Of a stretch of DNA of 64,000 nt, positions 19,221-27,528 are shown in pieces. The DNA is taken from contig NZ_LMIV01000001.1 of assembly GCF_001428865.1 (NCBI RefSeq), forward strand, positions 1,609,996 to 1,673,995, given 5' to 3'. This stretch comes from Sphingomonas sp. Root241 (GTDB lineage Bacteria; Pseudomonadota; Alphaproteobacteria; Sphingomonadales; Sphingomonadaceae). Numbering within the stretch: the stretch's first letter is position 1; each line of letters starts with the position of its first letter. A program made the position numbers and the translations under genes. A model generated the notes under the pieces. It was not told the origin of the DNA and made no database searches. It was given only the letters and a program-made list of their open reading frames with translations.

Positions 19221-20810
19221 TCAGTCGACGGCGATACCTTGCGCCTCCAGCCAGGTGCGCACCGGCGCCAGCGCGTCAGCATGCTTGCGCCAGCGCGCCA
19301 CGGAATCCCGATAGATCGGACGGCGAACCTGCGCGGCGCTCGGCGTCGACACCGCAGCGGAATTAGCATGAAAATTCAGGCATTCATCGGACCAGTCGAG
19401 CCCGCAATGGGCCAATAACCGGCGGGTCTCCCCCTCCTGGTCCTCGACCAGCTCTTCGTAGCTGAGCTCGAGGATGCGGCCCGGCAGTGCCGTGCGCCAG
19501 AACGCCATCAGCCGATCGAATCGCGCATAATAAGCGGCGATGTCGAAAAGATCGTAACTATAGTCATAGTAACGCGATCCGATCGCGAACAAATTACGGA
19601 AGTTGGCGAGTATCGCGTCCATCGGATTCCGCCGCAGGCAGACGATCGCCGCGTTCGGCAGCGCGCGCGCCGCGATTCCCGCATAGAAGAAGTTGCCCGG
19701 GAACTTGTCGACGAAGCGCAGCGCCGGGGTCCGCCGGTGATGGGCTGCGCGCGCCAGATAGTCGCGGCCGATCGCGCCCGCATCGTGCCCGGCGGCGGCC
19801 AGGATCGTCTCGGGATCGAGGACATTGCGGCTGCGCGTCTGCGCCGCGGCCTTGAACGCGAGCGGCAGGGCCTGAAGCTCGCCGACACTCTCGACCTGGG
19901 GGTGCGATGCCAGGATGCGATCGACCAAAGTCGTGCCGGTGCGCGGCATGCCGATCACGAGGATCGGCGCCTCGGGCGCGCCCTCCCCCACCGGCGCCCG
20001 TGCGGCGACGGGCCACGCCGCTTCGACTGCATCGAAGACCGCGGCATCGCGCGTGAAATCATAAGCGAGTGTCGCACGGTGCGCGCCGTTGATCGCGACG
20101 AGGCGCTCGAACGCCTCCTCCGAATCACCGACGTCCTCGAGCTCCTTCACGAGCGCATAGCCCGTCAGCAGACGGTCACGCCCCAGCGACGCGCGGCCGT
20201 GCACGGAGTGAAGCCGCTCGACATGGTTGCGCGCGGGGGTCTGCTTCCGCAGCCCGGCCAGCAGATGATGGGCCCTCGAATCGTTCGGCGCGCGGCTGAG
20301 GATCAATTCGACCACCGCTTCGGCTTCCTCGGTGCGGCCGAGGAAGCTCAAGGTCGCCGCATGATTGTAGCGGAACTGGTCGTTCTCCGGCGCGAGATCG
20401 ACCGCGGCAACGAAATGCGGAAGCGCCGCCTGATGATCGCCCAGGCGCGCATAGACGCAGGCCATCGTGTCGCGACCGAGTGCATCCGCGGGCGGTGCGG
20501 CCTCGGCCGCGCGGAGTGTGGCCGCGGCCTCGCCGTCGCGGCGGACGAGCGTGTAGAGGCGCGCGAGTTGCGCACGATATTCGCCATGCGGCGCGATCGC
20601 GACCGCCTGCTCGATCTGGTGGATTCCGTCCTGCACCCGGCCCGCCTCGGCATCTGCGATACCGAGCAGGAAATATGCCTCCGCCTTGCCGGACGCCTCC
20701 GACATGCGGACCGCCGCCAGGCGGCGCGCGCCGGCGAAATCGCCCCCCTCCAGCACGGCTCGCCCCGCGGCGCTCAGGGCTCCCCTCATGCTCTGCCAGG
20801 CCCCTGTCAT
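19221..20810 (-). CDS. TPR-repeat sulfotransferase
   Basis: A 529-residue cytosolic protein. The first half is a chain of tetratricopeptide repeats; the second half is a sulfotransferase domain with the 5'-phosphosulfate loop VIGMPRTGTTLVDRIL around residue 285 and the 3'-phosphate-binding LRRNPMDAILANFRNLF segment. It should transfer sulfate from PAPS to an unknown acceptor, possibly protein or glycan given the TPR part. The start is 3 bp after the stop of the response regulator, so it is the last gene of the kinase-regulator operon. Sulfotransferases of this TPR type are common in alphaproteobacteria, but the link to a two-component system is unusual. Confidence 0.85.
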   Translation of the reverse strand: MTGAWQSMRGALSAAGRAVLEGGDFAGARRLAAVRMSEASGKAEAYFLLGIADAEAGRVQDGIHQIEQAVAIAPHGEYRAQLARLYTLVRRDGEAAATLRAAEAAPPADALGRDTMACVYARLGDHQAALPHFVAAVDLAPENDQFRYNHAATLSFLGRTEEAEAVVELILSRAPNDSRAHHLLAGLRKQTPARNHVERLHSVHGRASLGRDRLLTGYALVKELEDVGDSEEAFERLVAINGAHRATLAYDFTRDAAVFDAVEAAWPVAARAPVGEGAPEAPILVIGMPRTGTTLVDRILASHPQVESVGELQALPLAFKAAAQTRSRNVLDPETILAAAGHDAGAIGRDYLARAAHHRRTPALRFVDKFPGNFFYAGIAARALPNAAIVCLRRNPMDAILANFRNLFAIGSRYYDYSYDLFDIAAYYARFDRLMAFWRTALPGRILELSYEELVEDQEGETRRLLAHCGLDWSDECLNFHANSAAVSTPSAAQVRRPIYRDSVARWRKHADALAPVRTWLEAQGIAVD

Positions 20811-20813
20811 GAC

Positions 20814-21740
20814 CTATTGCGAGAGCGTGGCGACCGCGATCGCGGTGGCAGAGGCACGATTCTCGACACCCATTTTCTCGAAGACCTGCTCCAGATGCTT
20901 GTTCACTGTCCGCGGGCTGATGTGCAGGATTTCGCTGATCTCGCGATTCTGCTTGCCGCGGCTGATCCAGACCAGGACCTCGGCCTCGCGCGACGTCAGG
21001 CCGTGCCGCTCGGCCAGAAGGCGCTCGGCATCCCCCTCGCGTCTCTCGGTCAGCCGGAACAGCCACTCGTCGGCGCTGCTCTGGCGCAGGAACGTGCATT
21101 CCACTGCGCCCTGATCGATCTTGAACGAAGCCTGGGCTCCCGGCGGCACACCGGGTTGCTGCAAGGGCCTGACCGTTGCGGCAAGCTGTTCCGGCAGCCG
21201 GCCGTCGCGCGGCGCCCAGCCGGGGAATAGCCGCTCGATCGTCGCAGTCGCCAGGGGCGTCAGCCAGATGGTCGCGCCGGTCTCGTCGATCGCGAAGGAC
21301 GGTCGGCCTGCGGTGTCGAGCGCGAGCTGGCTGCCCTGCGCGACGCGGGCATTGGCAAGGTGTACCGATACGCGCGCCAGCAATTCGTCGACCACGATCG
21401 GCTTGTGGACATAATCGACTCCGCCCGCCTCCAGCCCGTGCACGACATGCTCGGTCTCGGTCAGTCCGGTCATGAAGATCACCGGCAGATGGTGGAAGCG
21501 GCTGTCCGACTTGATCCGGCGCGTGGTCTTGAAGCCGTCCAGACCGGGCATCACGGCATCCATCAGCACCAGATCGGGCGTGACATGTTCAAGCAGCTCG
21601 AGCGCGGCGAGCCCGTCGACCGCGATCAGGACGGTCATGCCGGCATGCTCGAGCGTGCTGGTCAGGAAGCGCAGCGATTCCGGCGTGTCGTCGACGACGA
21701 GGATCGTCGCGCGCGTTCCGGTTCCCGGGCTAGTCGCCAT
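20814..21740 (-). CDS. LuxR-type response regulator
   Basis: A 308-residue DNA-binding regulator with an N-terminal receiver domain (phospho-acceptor Asp61 in LVLMDAVMPG, lysine in YVHKPI), a middle linker domain of about 100 residues and a C-terminal LuxR helix-turn-helix (LTSREAEVLVWISRGKQNRE). The ATG at 21740 lies inside the last codons of the kinase gene (11-bp overlap), so the two are coupled. Its partner is the hybrid kinase next door. Possible targets include the divergent guanidine operon; this is inference. Confidence 0.9.
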   Translation of the reverse strand: MATSPGTGTRATILVVDDTPESLRFLTSTLEHAGMTVLIAVDGLAALELLEHVTPDLVLMDAVMPGLDGFKTTRRIKSDSRFHHLPVIFMTGLTETEHVVHGLEAGGVDYVHKPIVVDELLARVSVHLANARVAQGSQLALDTAGRPSFAIDETGATIWLTPLATATIERLFPGWAPRDGRLPEQLAATVRPLQQPGVPPGAQASFKIDQGAVECTFLRQSSADEWLFRLTERREGDAERLLAERHGLTSREAEVLVWISRGKQNREISEILHISPRTVNKHLEQVFEKMGVENRASATAIAVATLSQ

Positions 21741-23289
21741 TGCCGAGCCTCCGGGCAAGCCCGCGCAGGTCGAAATCGTCCAGGTGTCGCCGCATCTCGG
21801 CAACCGCCCCGGCGCTGTCCGGCACTTCGGCCTCCAGCTCGGCGAGGAGCTTTTCGATGCCGCGGACATGACCGGTTTTGACATGGTGCCGCAAGCTCAC
21901 GAGATAGGGTTCGGCGGCACGGGGAAGCGGGCCGGAAGACGGGCCCGCCGTGCGCTCGACCTCACCGTCACCGGACGCGATCCAATCCACACCGAGCTGC
22001 CGACCGACCATATCCAGCAACGCATCGAGATCGACCGGTTTGGAAAGAAAGGCGTCGTGGTGGCTCTGGCCGTCGCCGCCCGCGCGATATTCATGCGCAT
22101 TGGCGGAAACCATGACGATCCGCAGCGGCCGGCCGAGGGTCGCGCGCAACCGCTCGGCAATCTCCCACCCGCTGCAGCCCGGCATCTGGATGTCGAGCAA
22201 GACCAGATCGGGAGCGCAACTCTCGGCCAGCGCAAGCCCCTCGGCAGGGCTCGTCGTCGCGAAAACCAGGAAGTCCAGCGGCAGCAGCAGACGCTGCACG
22301 ACGATGAGTTGGGAGGGATCGTCGTCTATGACGAGGATCGTCTTGCGATCCCCGCTATGGCCGGTCACGCGCTCATAGGCCGGCGCCCAGGTCGGGGCGA
22401 CCATCGGTTCGGGCAACAGCATCTGGAGGCGGAAGCTGCTGCCGCGGCCAACCTCGCTCGACACCGTCACTTCCCCGCCGAGTATCCGCGCGAGCACACG
22501 GGTAATAGCCAGGCCGAGGCCGATCCCGGGCTGCATCGCTGAATCGGGCAAAACACCGCGCTCGAACGGCTCGAAGATCCTTTCCAGATCCTCGGGTGCG
22601 ATTCCGATGCCGGTGTCGGTGACGTCGATCTGGGCCATTTGACTGCGATATCGGATCGTCAGGGTCGCGCCGCCTTTGTCGGTATATTTGATGGCGTTGG
22701 ACAGCAGGTTGATGAGGACCTGCCGCAACCTTTTCTCGTCGGTGCGGACGAACGGCGGCAGCCGGCCCTCGACCTTGTATTCGAGCGAAAGGCCTTTGGC
22801 CGCTGCCTGCATGCGGAACATGTCGACGACCTGATCGAGAAGAGCAGGCAGGCGAACGACGTCCTGCCGCAGCTTGAGCACGCCGCTCTCGATCCGCGAT
22901 ATATCCAGCAGACCTTCGACGAGATTGGTGAGATGCTCCGCGGAGCGCCGGATTACGCTGCCTGCCTCGACCGGCGGAATGGCATCTTCGCGCTCGAGAA
23001 GCTGGGCATAGCCATAAATGGCATTGAGCGGCGAACGGATTTCATGACTCACCGCAACAAGGTAGCGGGTTTTGGCGGCGTTGGCAGCCTCTGCCGCCTC
23101 CTTCGCGCGCGCGAGTTCGCCAAGGGTCAGCCGATGGGCGGCGATCTCATCCTGGAGGATTTGGGTCTGGCACAGGCGTTCCTGCCGCGCTTTTCGGCGC
23201 GCGCCGTGCATTATGATGAACAACGCCCCGATCAGACTGACGACGACGACCGCCGCACCTGACAATATCCATCGGGACACATGTGCCAT
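21730..23289 (-). CDS. Hybrid sensor histidine kinase
   Basis: A 519-residue membrane-bound kinase with one N-terminal membrane helix (residues 8-27) and no periplasmic sensor domain. It has a coiled coil, a HisKA domain (phospho-acceptor His82 in VSHEIRSPLNAIYG), an ATPase domain (LINLLSNAIKYTDKG, DTGIGIAPEDL, GIGLGLAIT), a receiver domain (ILVIDDDPSQ, LVLLDIQMPG) and a C-terminal tail of about 100 residues. It is the first gene of a leftward operon with the LuxR regulator and the sulfotransferase. It is divergent from the guanidine operon, 228 bp away. Confidence 0.92.
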   Translation of the reverse strand: MAHVSRWILSGAAVVVVSLIGALFIIMHGARRKARQERLCQTQILQDEIAAHRLTLGELARAKEAAEAANAAKTRYLVAVSHEIRSPLNAIYGYAQLLEREDAIPPVEAGSVIRRSAEHLTNLVEGLLDISRIESGVLKLRQDVVRLPALLDQVVDMFRMQAAAKGLSLEYKVEGRLPPFVRTDEKRLRQVLINLLSNAIKYTDKGGATLTIRYRSQMAQIDVTDTGIGIAPEDLERIFEPFERGVLPDSAMQPGIGLGLAITRVLARILGGEVTVSSEVGRGSSFRLQMLLPEPMVAPTWAPAYERVTGHSGDRKTILVIDDDPSQLIVVQRLLLPLDFLVFATTSPAEGLALAESCAPDLVLLDIQMPGCSGWEIAERLRATLGRPLRIVMVSANAHEYRAGGDGQSHHDAFLSKPVDLDALLDMVGRQLGVDWIASGDGEVERTAGPSSGPLPRAAEPYLVSLRHHVKTGHVRGIEKLLAELEAEVPDSAGAVAEMRRHLDDFDLRGLARRLGNGD

Positions 23290-23421
23290 CGTGCAGCCTA
23301 TCCTCGGCGCCGCAGGCGATCGAGCGCCGACCGAACCGCAGGGCCATCTCGGATAGTGCGCAAATGACGCATTGCAGCATCATAAAATGCGGTGACACGT
23401 CTCATCGGCTCGATATATATT

Positions 23422-23448
23422 TTATTACTGGATTGCGCAAACGTAATA
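23422..23448. promoter_or_regulatory. Inverted repeat operator before the ABC importer genes
   Basis: TTATTAC (23422-23428), 14 bp, then GTAATA (23443-23448). The next base is T, so the right arm matches 6 of 7. Half-site centres are 21 bp apart, two helical turns, as for tetrameric NikR-type binding. It lies about 70-95 bp before the substrate-binding-protein ATG. A TAATAT that could serve as a -10 element is inside the right arm. The same repeat occurs at 26183-26210. Confidence 0.7.
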
Positions 23449-23517
23449 TCGGCGGCAATGTGCATCCCACGGTTTCCGGGCGTTTCGGGGCGCGCGGCGC
23501 GAAGCAAGGGAAGAACC

Positions 23518-24600
23518 ATGGCAAACTGGATGTCCAAAACAGGTTTGGCGGCTGCAGCCGCAGCCTTGCTTCTCACCACATCATGCGGTGGCGGTGCACA
23601 ACAAAATGCTGCACCGCGACATGATTTCTCGATCGGATGGTCGATCTATGCCGGCTGGATGCCGTGGCCCTACGCCCAGAAAGCCGGCATTGTGAAGAAA
23701 TGGGCCGACAAATACGGCGTCAAAATCAACTTCGTGCAGGTCAACGACTATGTCGAGTCGGTGAACCAGTTCAACGCCGGCAAGCTCGACGGCGTCACCG
23801 TCACCAATATGGACGCGCTCACCATCCCCGCCGCCGGCGGCAAGGACACGAGCGCGATCATCCTGGGCGACTATTCGGACGGCAATGACGGCGTGGTCCT
23901 GAAGAACGCGTCGAGCCTGGCGGACATCAAGGGGCGTACCGTCTACCTCGTCGAACTGTCGGTTTCGCACTATCTGCTGGCGCGCGCGCTCTCCACCGCC
24001 GGGCTCCAGCTTTCCGACGTGAAGACCGTGAACACGTCAGACGCCGACATCGTCGGCGCCTTCGCCAATTCCGCCACGAACGCCGCGGTCACCTGGAACC
24101 CGCAGCTCACCGAACTCGCCAAGATGCCGAACGCGAAATTGGTCTTCGATTCGCATCAGGTGCCCGCCGAAATCCTCGACCTGCTTGCGATCGACACTGC
24201 CACGCTCAAGGCCAACCCCAATCTCGGCAAGGCACTGGCCGGCATATGGTACGAGACGATCACGCTCATGCAGCGGAAGGACGCTGCGGGCGCCGCGGCT
24301 CGTGCCGAGATGGCGAAGATGGCCGGATCGAGCCCGCAGGCATTCGATGCGCAGCTCACCACCACGCACTTCTATGCCACGCCGCAGAACGCCGTGGCCG
24401 CGCTCAAATCGCCTGCACTCGCCGATACGATGATCAAGGTGCGGGACTTCAGCTTTTCGAAGGGCCTGTTCGGCACCGGCGCCAAATCGGCCGACGCCGT
24501 CGGCATCAGCCTGCCGGGAAAGACCCTCGGCAACCCGAACAATGTGAAGCTGCGCTTCGATCCGAGCTTCATGGAACAGGCCGCGGCGGGCAAGCTCTGA
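23518..24600 (+). CDS. ABC transporter substrate-binding lipoprotein (urea-carboxylase-associated type)
   Basis: A 360-residue lipoprotein (signal with LLLTTSC lipobox) of the nitrate/taurine-type periplasmic binding class. Its body (FSIGWSIYAGWMPWPYAQKAGIVKKWADKYG, NQFNAGKLDGVTVTNMDAL) matches the binding proteins found beside urea carboxylase genes, probably taking guanidine or urea to the importer. The ATG at 23518 follows a GGGAAGAA-type site. It is the first gene of the operon, downstream of the inverted repeat. The guanidine assignment rests on context and on published work that relatives of these clusters act on guanidine. Confidence 0.85.
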   Translation: MANWMSKTGLAAAAAALLLTTSCGGGAQQNAAPRHDFSIGWSIYAGWMPWPYAQKAGIVKKWADKYGVKINFVQVNDYVESVNQFNAGKLDGVTVTNMDALTIPAAGGKDTSAIILGDYSDGNDGVVLKNASSLADIKGRTVYLVELSVSHYLLARALSTAGLQLSDVKTVNTSDADIVGAFANSATNAAVTWNPQLTELAKMPNAKLVFDSHQVPAEILDLLAIDTATLKANPNLGKALAGIWYETITLMQRKDAAGAAARAEMAKMAGSSPQAFDAQLTTTHFYATPQNAVAALKSPALADTMIKVRDFSFSKGLFGTGAKSADAVGISLPGKTLGNPNNVKLRFDPSFMEQAAAGKL

Positions 24601-24613
24601 AGGGAGCGCCACG

Positions 24614-25429
24614 ATGCGCTGGGTGAACATCAAGCCAAATCGTCGCACCGCGGTCCTGCTCGGAACATTGCCGCTGCTGGTGGCCCTGATCGGGTATCTG
24701 ATCGCTTCGGCGACCCGCCACGCAGCCAATGCCTCGGACAAGGTACTCCCCACGCCCGCCGCGATGGCGGACGCGATGCGTGGCCTGCTCTTCGAGGCGG
24801 ATCCGCTGAGCAGCCGGATCATCTTCTGGGCGGACACGGCCGCGAGCCTCGATCGACTCTTTCTCGGGCTCGGCATCTGCGCGCTCTCGGCGCTGCTCGT
24901 CGGCATGGTGCTGGGCGTCCTGCCCGCGGCGCGCGCGACCTTCGGGGCATTCGTCACGACCGTCGCGGTGATCCCGCCGATCGCACTCCTGCCGATCCTC
25001 TTCATCGCCTTCGGGCTCGGTGAGACGGCGAAAGTCGCGCTGATCGTGATCGGCGTGGCTCCCTTCCTGATCCGCGACCTCGCCGCGCATGTCGCGGCAC
25101 TCCCGCAGGAGCAGTTGGTCAAGGCGCAGACGCTGGGCGCGAGCAGCTGGCAGCTGGCATTGCGCGTCGCCCTCCCGCAGGCGCTCCCGCGCCTGATTGC
25201 GGGACTTCGCCTGTCGCTGGGGCCGGCCTGGGTCTACCTCATCTCGGCCGAGGCGATCGCGTCCGACGTCGGGCTCGGATACCGGATCTTCCTCGTCCGC
25301 CGCTATCTCTCGATGGATGTCATCATTCCCTATGTCGCCTGGATTTCGCTGCTCGCGATCCTGACGGATGTGCTGCTCCTGCAGTTGAGCCGTCGCGCGT
25401 TCGCATGGGCGCATCAGGACCAGCGATGA
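24614..25429 (+). CDS. ABC transporter permease (guanidine/urea import)
   Basis: A 271-residue inner-membrane protein with about six helices of the BPD-transport class. The EAA-type loop KAQTLGASSWQLALRVALPQALPRLIAGLR contacts the ATPase. It belongs to the SsuC/TauC-like group used by urea-carboxylase-linked importers. It starts 13 bp after the binding-protein stop and its TGA overlaps the ATG of the ATPase gene (ATGA), showing translational coupling. The substrate is inferred from the operon. Confidence 0.88.
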   Translation: MRWVNIKPNRRTAVLLGTLPLLVALIGYLIASATRHAANASDKVLPTPAAMADAMRGLLFEADPLSSRIIFWADTAASLDRLFLGLGICALSALLVGMVLGVLPAARATFGAFVTTVAVIPPIALLPILFIAFGLGETAKVALIVIGVAPFLIRDLAAHVAALPQEQLVKAQTLGASSWQLALRVALPQALPRLIAGLRLSLGPAWVYLISAEAIASDVGLGYRIFLVRRYLSMDVIIPYVAWISLLAILTDVLLLQLSRRAFAWAHQDQR

Positions 25430-26223
25430 GCGACCTCCTCGCCTTCGACAATGTCTGGCTCGAATATGGCGAGAAGATCGTGCTCGAGCGCGTGAATCTC
25501 GGCATCGCCGAGCGCAGCTTCGTCTCGATCGTCGGCCCGTCCGGCTCGGGCAAGAGCAGTTTCCTGCGGCTTGCGCTGGGTCAGGAAACCCCCAGCCGTG
25601 GCAACATCCTGCTCGACGGCAAGATCCTCACCCCCGAATGCGGGCCCGATCGCGGCGTGGTCTTCCAGCGCTATTCGGTGTTTCCGCACCTGACCGCCCT
25701 GCGCAACGTGATGTTCGGACAGGAGTGCGCGAAGGCGCCTTTCACTGCGCGCCTCTTCGGTGCCGCCCGGCGGCGCGCGGCAGAGGAAGCCGAGGCGATG
25801 TTGATCGAGGTGGGTCTCGGAGATTCGCTCGATCTGTATCCGTCCCAGCTTTCGGGCGGCATGCAGCAACGCCTCGCGATCGCCCAGGCATTGATGGCGC
25901 GGCCCCGCGCGCTGCTGCTCGACGAGCCGTTCGGCGCGCTGGATCCGGGCATCCGGCAGGACATGCATCGGCTCATCCTGCGGCTGTGGGAGGAACATGG
26001 GCTCACGGTGCTGATGGTGACGCACGACATCGTCGAGGCCTTCAAACTCGGCACGCGCGTGCTGGCATTCGACAAGCGTCGCATCGATCCGCACGCGCCG
26101 CACCGCTTCGGCGCGACCGCAGTCTACGACATCCCGCTCACCAACAAACTGCCGCTCGACGCGCCTGACGTATCGGTGTCAATTATTACGATTGACAGAA
26201 TCAGTAATAACTTTGAGGGTTAA
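25426..26223 (+). CDS. ABC transporter ATP-binding protein (guanidine/urea import)
   Basis: A 265-residue ATPase with Walker A GPSGSGKSS (37-45), Q-loop around FQRYSVFPHL, signature LSGGMQQRLAIAQ and Walker B ALLLDEPFGALDP. It powers the importer formed with the permease. The ATG at 25426 overlaps the permease stop; an upstream ATG at 25405 is in frame but within the permease gene. Its last 14 codons overlap an inverted repeat (26183-26210) that looks like the operator of the next gene, so the C-terminal sequence is under a double constraint. Confidence 0.9.
   Translation: MSDLLAFDNVWLEYGEKIVLERVNLGIAERSFVSIVGPSGSGKSSFLRLALGQETPSRGNILLDGKILTPECGPDRGVVFQRYSVFPHLTALRNVMFGQECAKAPFTARLFGAARRRAAEEAEAMLIEVGLGDSLDLYPSQLSGGMQQRLAIAQALMARPRALLLDEPFGALDPGIRQDMHRLILRLWEEHGLTVLMVTHDIVEAFKLGTRVLAFDKRRIDPHAPHRFGATAVYDIPLTNKLPLDAPDVSVSIITIDRISNNFEG
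26183..26210. promoter_or_regulatory. Inverted repeat operator before the NikR-like gene
   Basis: TTATTAC (26183-26189), 14 bp, GTAATAA (26204-26210): perfect 7-bp arms with the same spacing as the copy at 23422-23448. It ends 17 bp before the GTG of the NikR-like regulator and lies within the 3' end of the ATPase gene. A likely autoregulatory operator. Confidence 0.75.
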
Positions 26224-26227
26224 ATCC

Positions 26228-26710
26228 GTGACCGACACCCCTCCTTCCAGCCTGGCCCGGCTCAGCATGAGCCTGCCTGCCGAGCTCTCCCGTCAGCTTG
26301 ACCTGATGGTGGAGGAGCGCGGCCTGCCCTCGCGTTCCCAGCTGATCGCGGAGCTGATCCGCAACGAGCTTGCCCAACACGGCGCCACCATGCGGCCCGA
26401 GGACATGCTCGCCGGCACGATCACGTTGGTCTATCGCGGCGACATGGGGCGCGTGCGCCACCAGCTCGCACAGACCCAGGCTGAGTATCTCAAGGAAGTG
26501 ATCTCCTCGCAGCACGTCTTCCTCGAGGATGACCAGTCGCTCGAGGTGTTGCTCGTGCAGGGCCCGGCAGTCCGGCTGCGCGATCTGTGCGACGCGCTGC
26601 GCAAGGTTCGCGGCGTGCAGCAGCTCCGGCTCTTCACCACCACGGCACTTCTGCCGCCGCTCCACGAGCAGGAGCGCGGCGCTGCACAGACCGGGGACAA
26701 GGTGGCATGA
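26228..26710 (+). CDS. NikR-like ribbon-helix-helix regulator lacking most nickel ligands
   Basis: A 160-residue DNA-binding protein. Residues 8-52 form a ribbon-helix-helix (LARLSMSLPAELSRQLDLMV, then RSQLIAELIRNEL), and residues about 62-138 an ACT-like ligand domain with the NikR order TQ-x11-H-V-x and SLEVLLVQGP. By hand alignment to E. coli NikR, His87 is kept (His96 here), but His76 is Ala85, His89 is Phe98 and Cys95 is Ser104, so high-affinity nickel binding is unlikely. The GTG at 26228 follows a GAGGG site and gives the family length. Its stop overlaps the next ATG (ATGA). It likely binds the twin inverted repeats at 23422 and 26183; the effector is unknown. Confidence 0.85.
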   Translation: MTDTPPSSLARLSMSLPAELSRQLDLMVEERGLPSRSQLIAELIRNELAQHGATMRPEDMLAGTITLVYRGDMGRVRHQLAQTQAEYLKEVISSQHVFLEDDQSLEVLLVQGPAVRLRDLCDALRKVRGVQQLRLFTTTALLPPLHEQERGAAQTGDKVA

Positions 26711-27528
26711 GTGCTGCACTCGCCGATCCCAATGCCGCGCGCGCGCATGCCCGTTCCATGGACGGCATTGTCGTCGAGGCGATGCCGGTCCTGCCGCCCC
26801 GCGCCGACGATTTGCCGGCGGGCGTTTCGTCCAACGACCTGCTCTGGGAAGAGACGATCGCGGGAGCCGGCTATGCCTCCCGAATTCTCGCACGGGGCAC
26901 GCGGCTGCGTCTGATTGATCTCGAGGGCGATGCCTGCGCGTCGCTGCTGCTGTTCAACGCCGCCACGCCGACCGAGCGGCTCAACATCGCCGATACCGTC
27001 AAGGTGCAGTGGGATGCCTATCCGTCGGCGGGCAGCCTGCTGTTGTCGGACATGGGCCGTGTCCTCGCCAGCATCGAGCAGGACGATGCCGGCACCCATG
27101 ACGCCTTTTGCGGCGCTTCCAGCGAAGCGTCGAACCGGCGTCATTATGGCGACGGGCGCAACTGCGGCGCCCATCCCAATGCGCGCGATCGGCTGCTGCT
27201 CGGTGCCGCGAAACACGGGCTGGGCCGGCGCGACGTCCATCCCTGCATCAATCTGTTCAAGGGCGTGCGGATCGCCGTCGACGGCGCCATCGTGCCGGAG
27301 CTCGGCCCCTTCGCGCCGGGCCGCGCGCTCGTCCTGCGTGCCGAGATGGACCTGATCCTGGTCCTCGCCAACTGCCCGCATGTCCTCGACGGCCGGCCGT
27401 GGCGCATCACGCCGCTGCGCGCCACCGCCTGGCGCGGTCCGGTCACCGACGCGGACGACCCGATCCGCAACGCGACGCCCGAACGGCGGCGTGCCTTCCT
27501 CAACACCGAAGATCTGTATCGCCGCTGA
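26707..27528 (+). CDS. DUF1989 protein, putative carboxyguanidine deiminase subunit (larger)
   Basis: A 273-residue cytosolic protein of the DUF1989 / urea-carboxylase-associated family. The fold core is visible as RLRLIDLEGDACASLLLFNA near residues 67-86, and metal- or substrate-binding candidates lie in HDAFCGASSE and RNCGAHPNARDRLL. Related pairs (CgdAB) remove an amino group from carboxyguanidine, the product of guanidine carboxylase, giving allophanate and ammonia. The ATG at 26707 overlaps the regulator stop. The next gene is its paralogue, so the two probably form a heteromer. I cannot say which is A and which is B. Confidence 0.85.
   Translation: MSAALADPNAARAHARSMDGIVVEAMPVLPPRADDLPAGVSSNDLLWEETIAGAGYASRILARGTRLRLIDLEGDACASLLLFNAATPTERLNIADTVKVQWDAYPSAGSLLLSDMGRVLASIEQDDAGTHDAFCGASSEASNRRHYGDGRNCGAHPNARDRLLLGAAKHGLGRRDVHPCINLFKGVRIAVDGAIVPELGPFAPGRALVLRAEMDLILVLANCPHVLDGRPWRITPLRATAWRGPVTDADDPIRNATPERRRAFLNTEDLYRR

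Noticed and set aside
23290..23517. Guanidine-I (ykkC) riboswitch before the importer
   Set aside because: Its conserved segments (such as CTAGGGTTCC) were not found by eye; a covariance-model search would settle it.
26192..26197. TTGACA as a -35 element for the NikR-like gene
   Set aside because: No -10-like hexamer lies 16-18 bp downstream; it sits in the spacer of the inverted repeat and may be chance.
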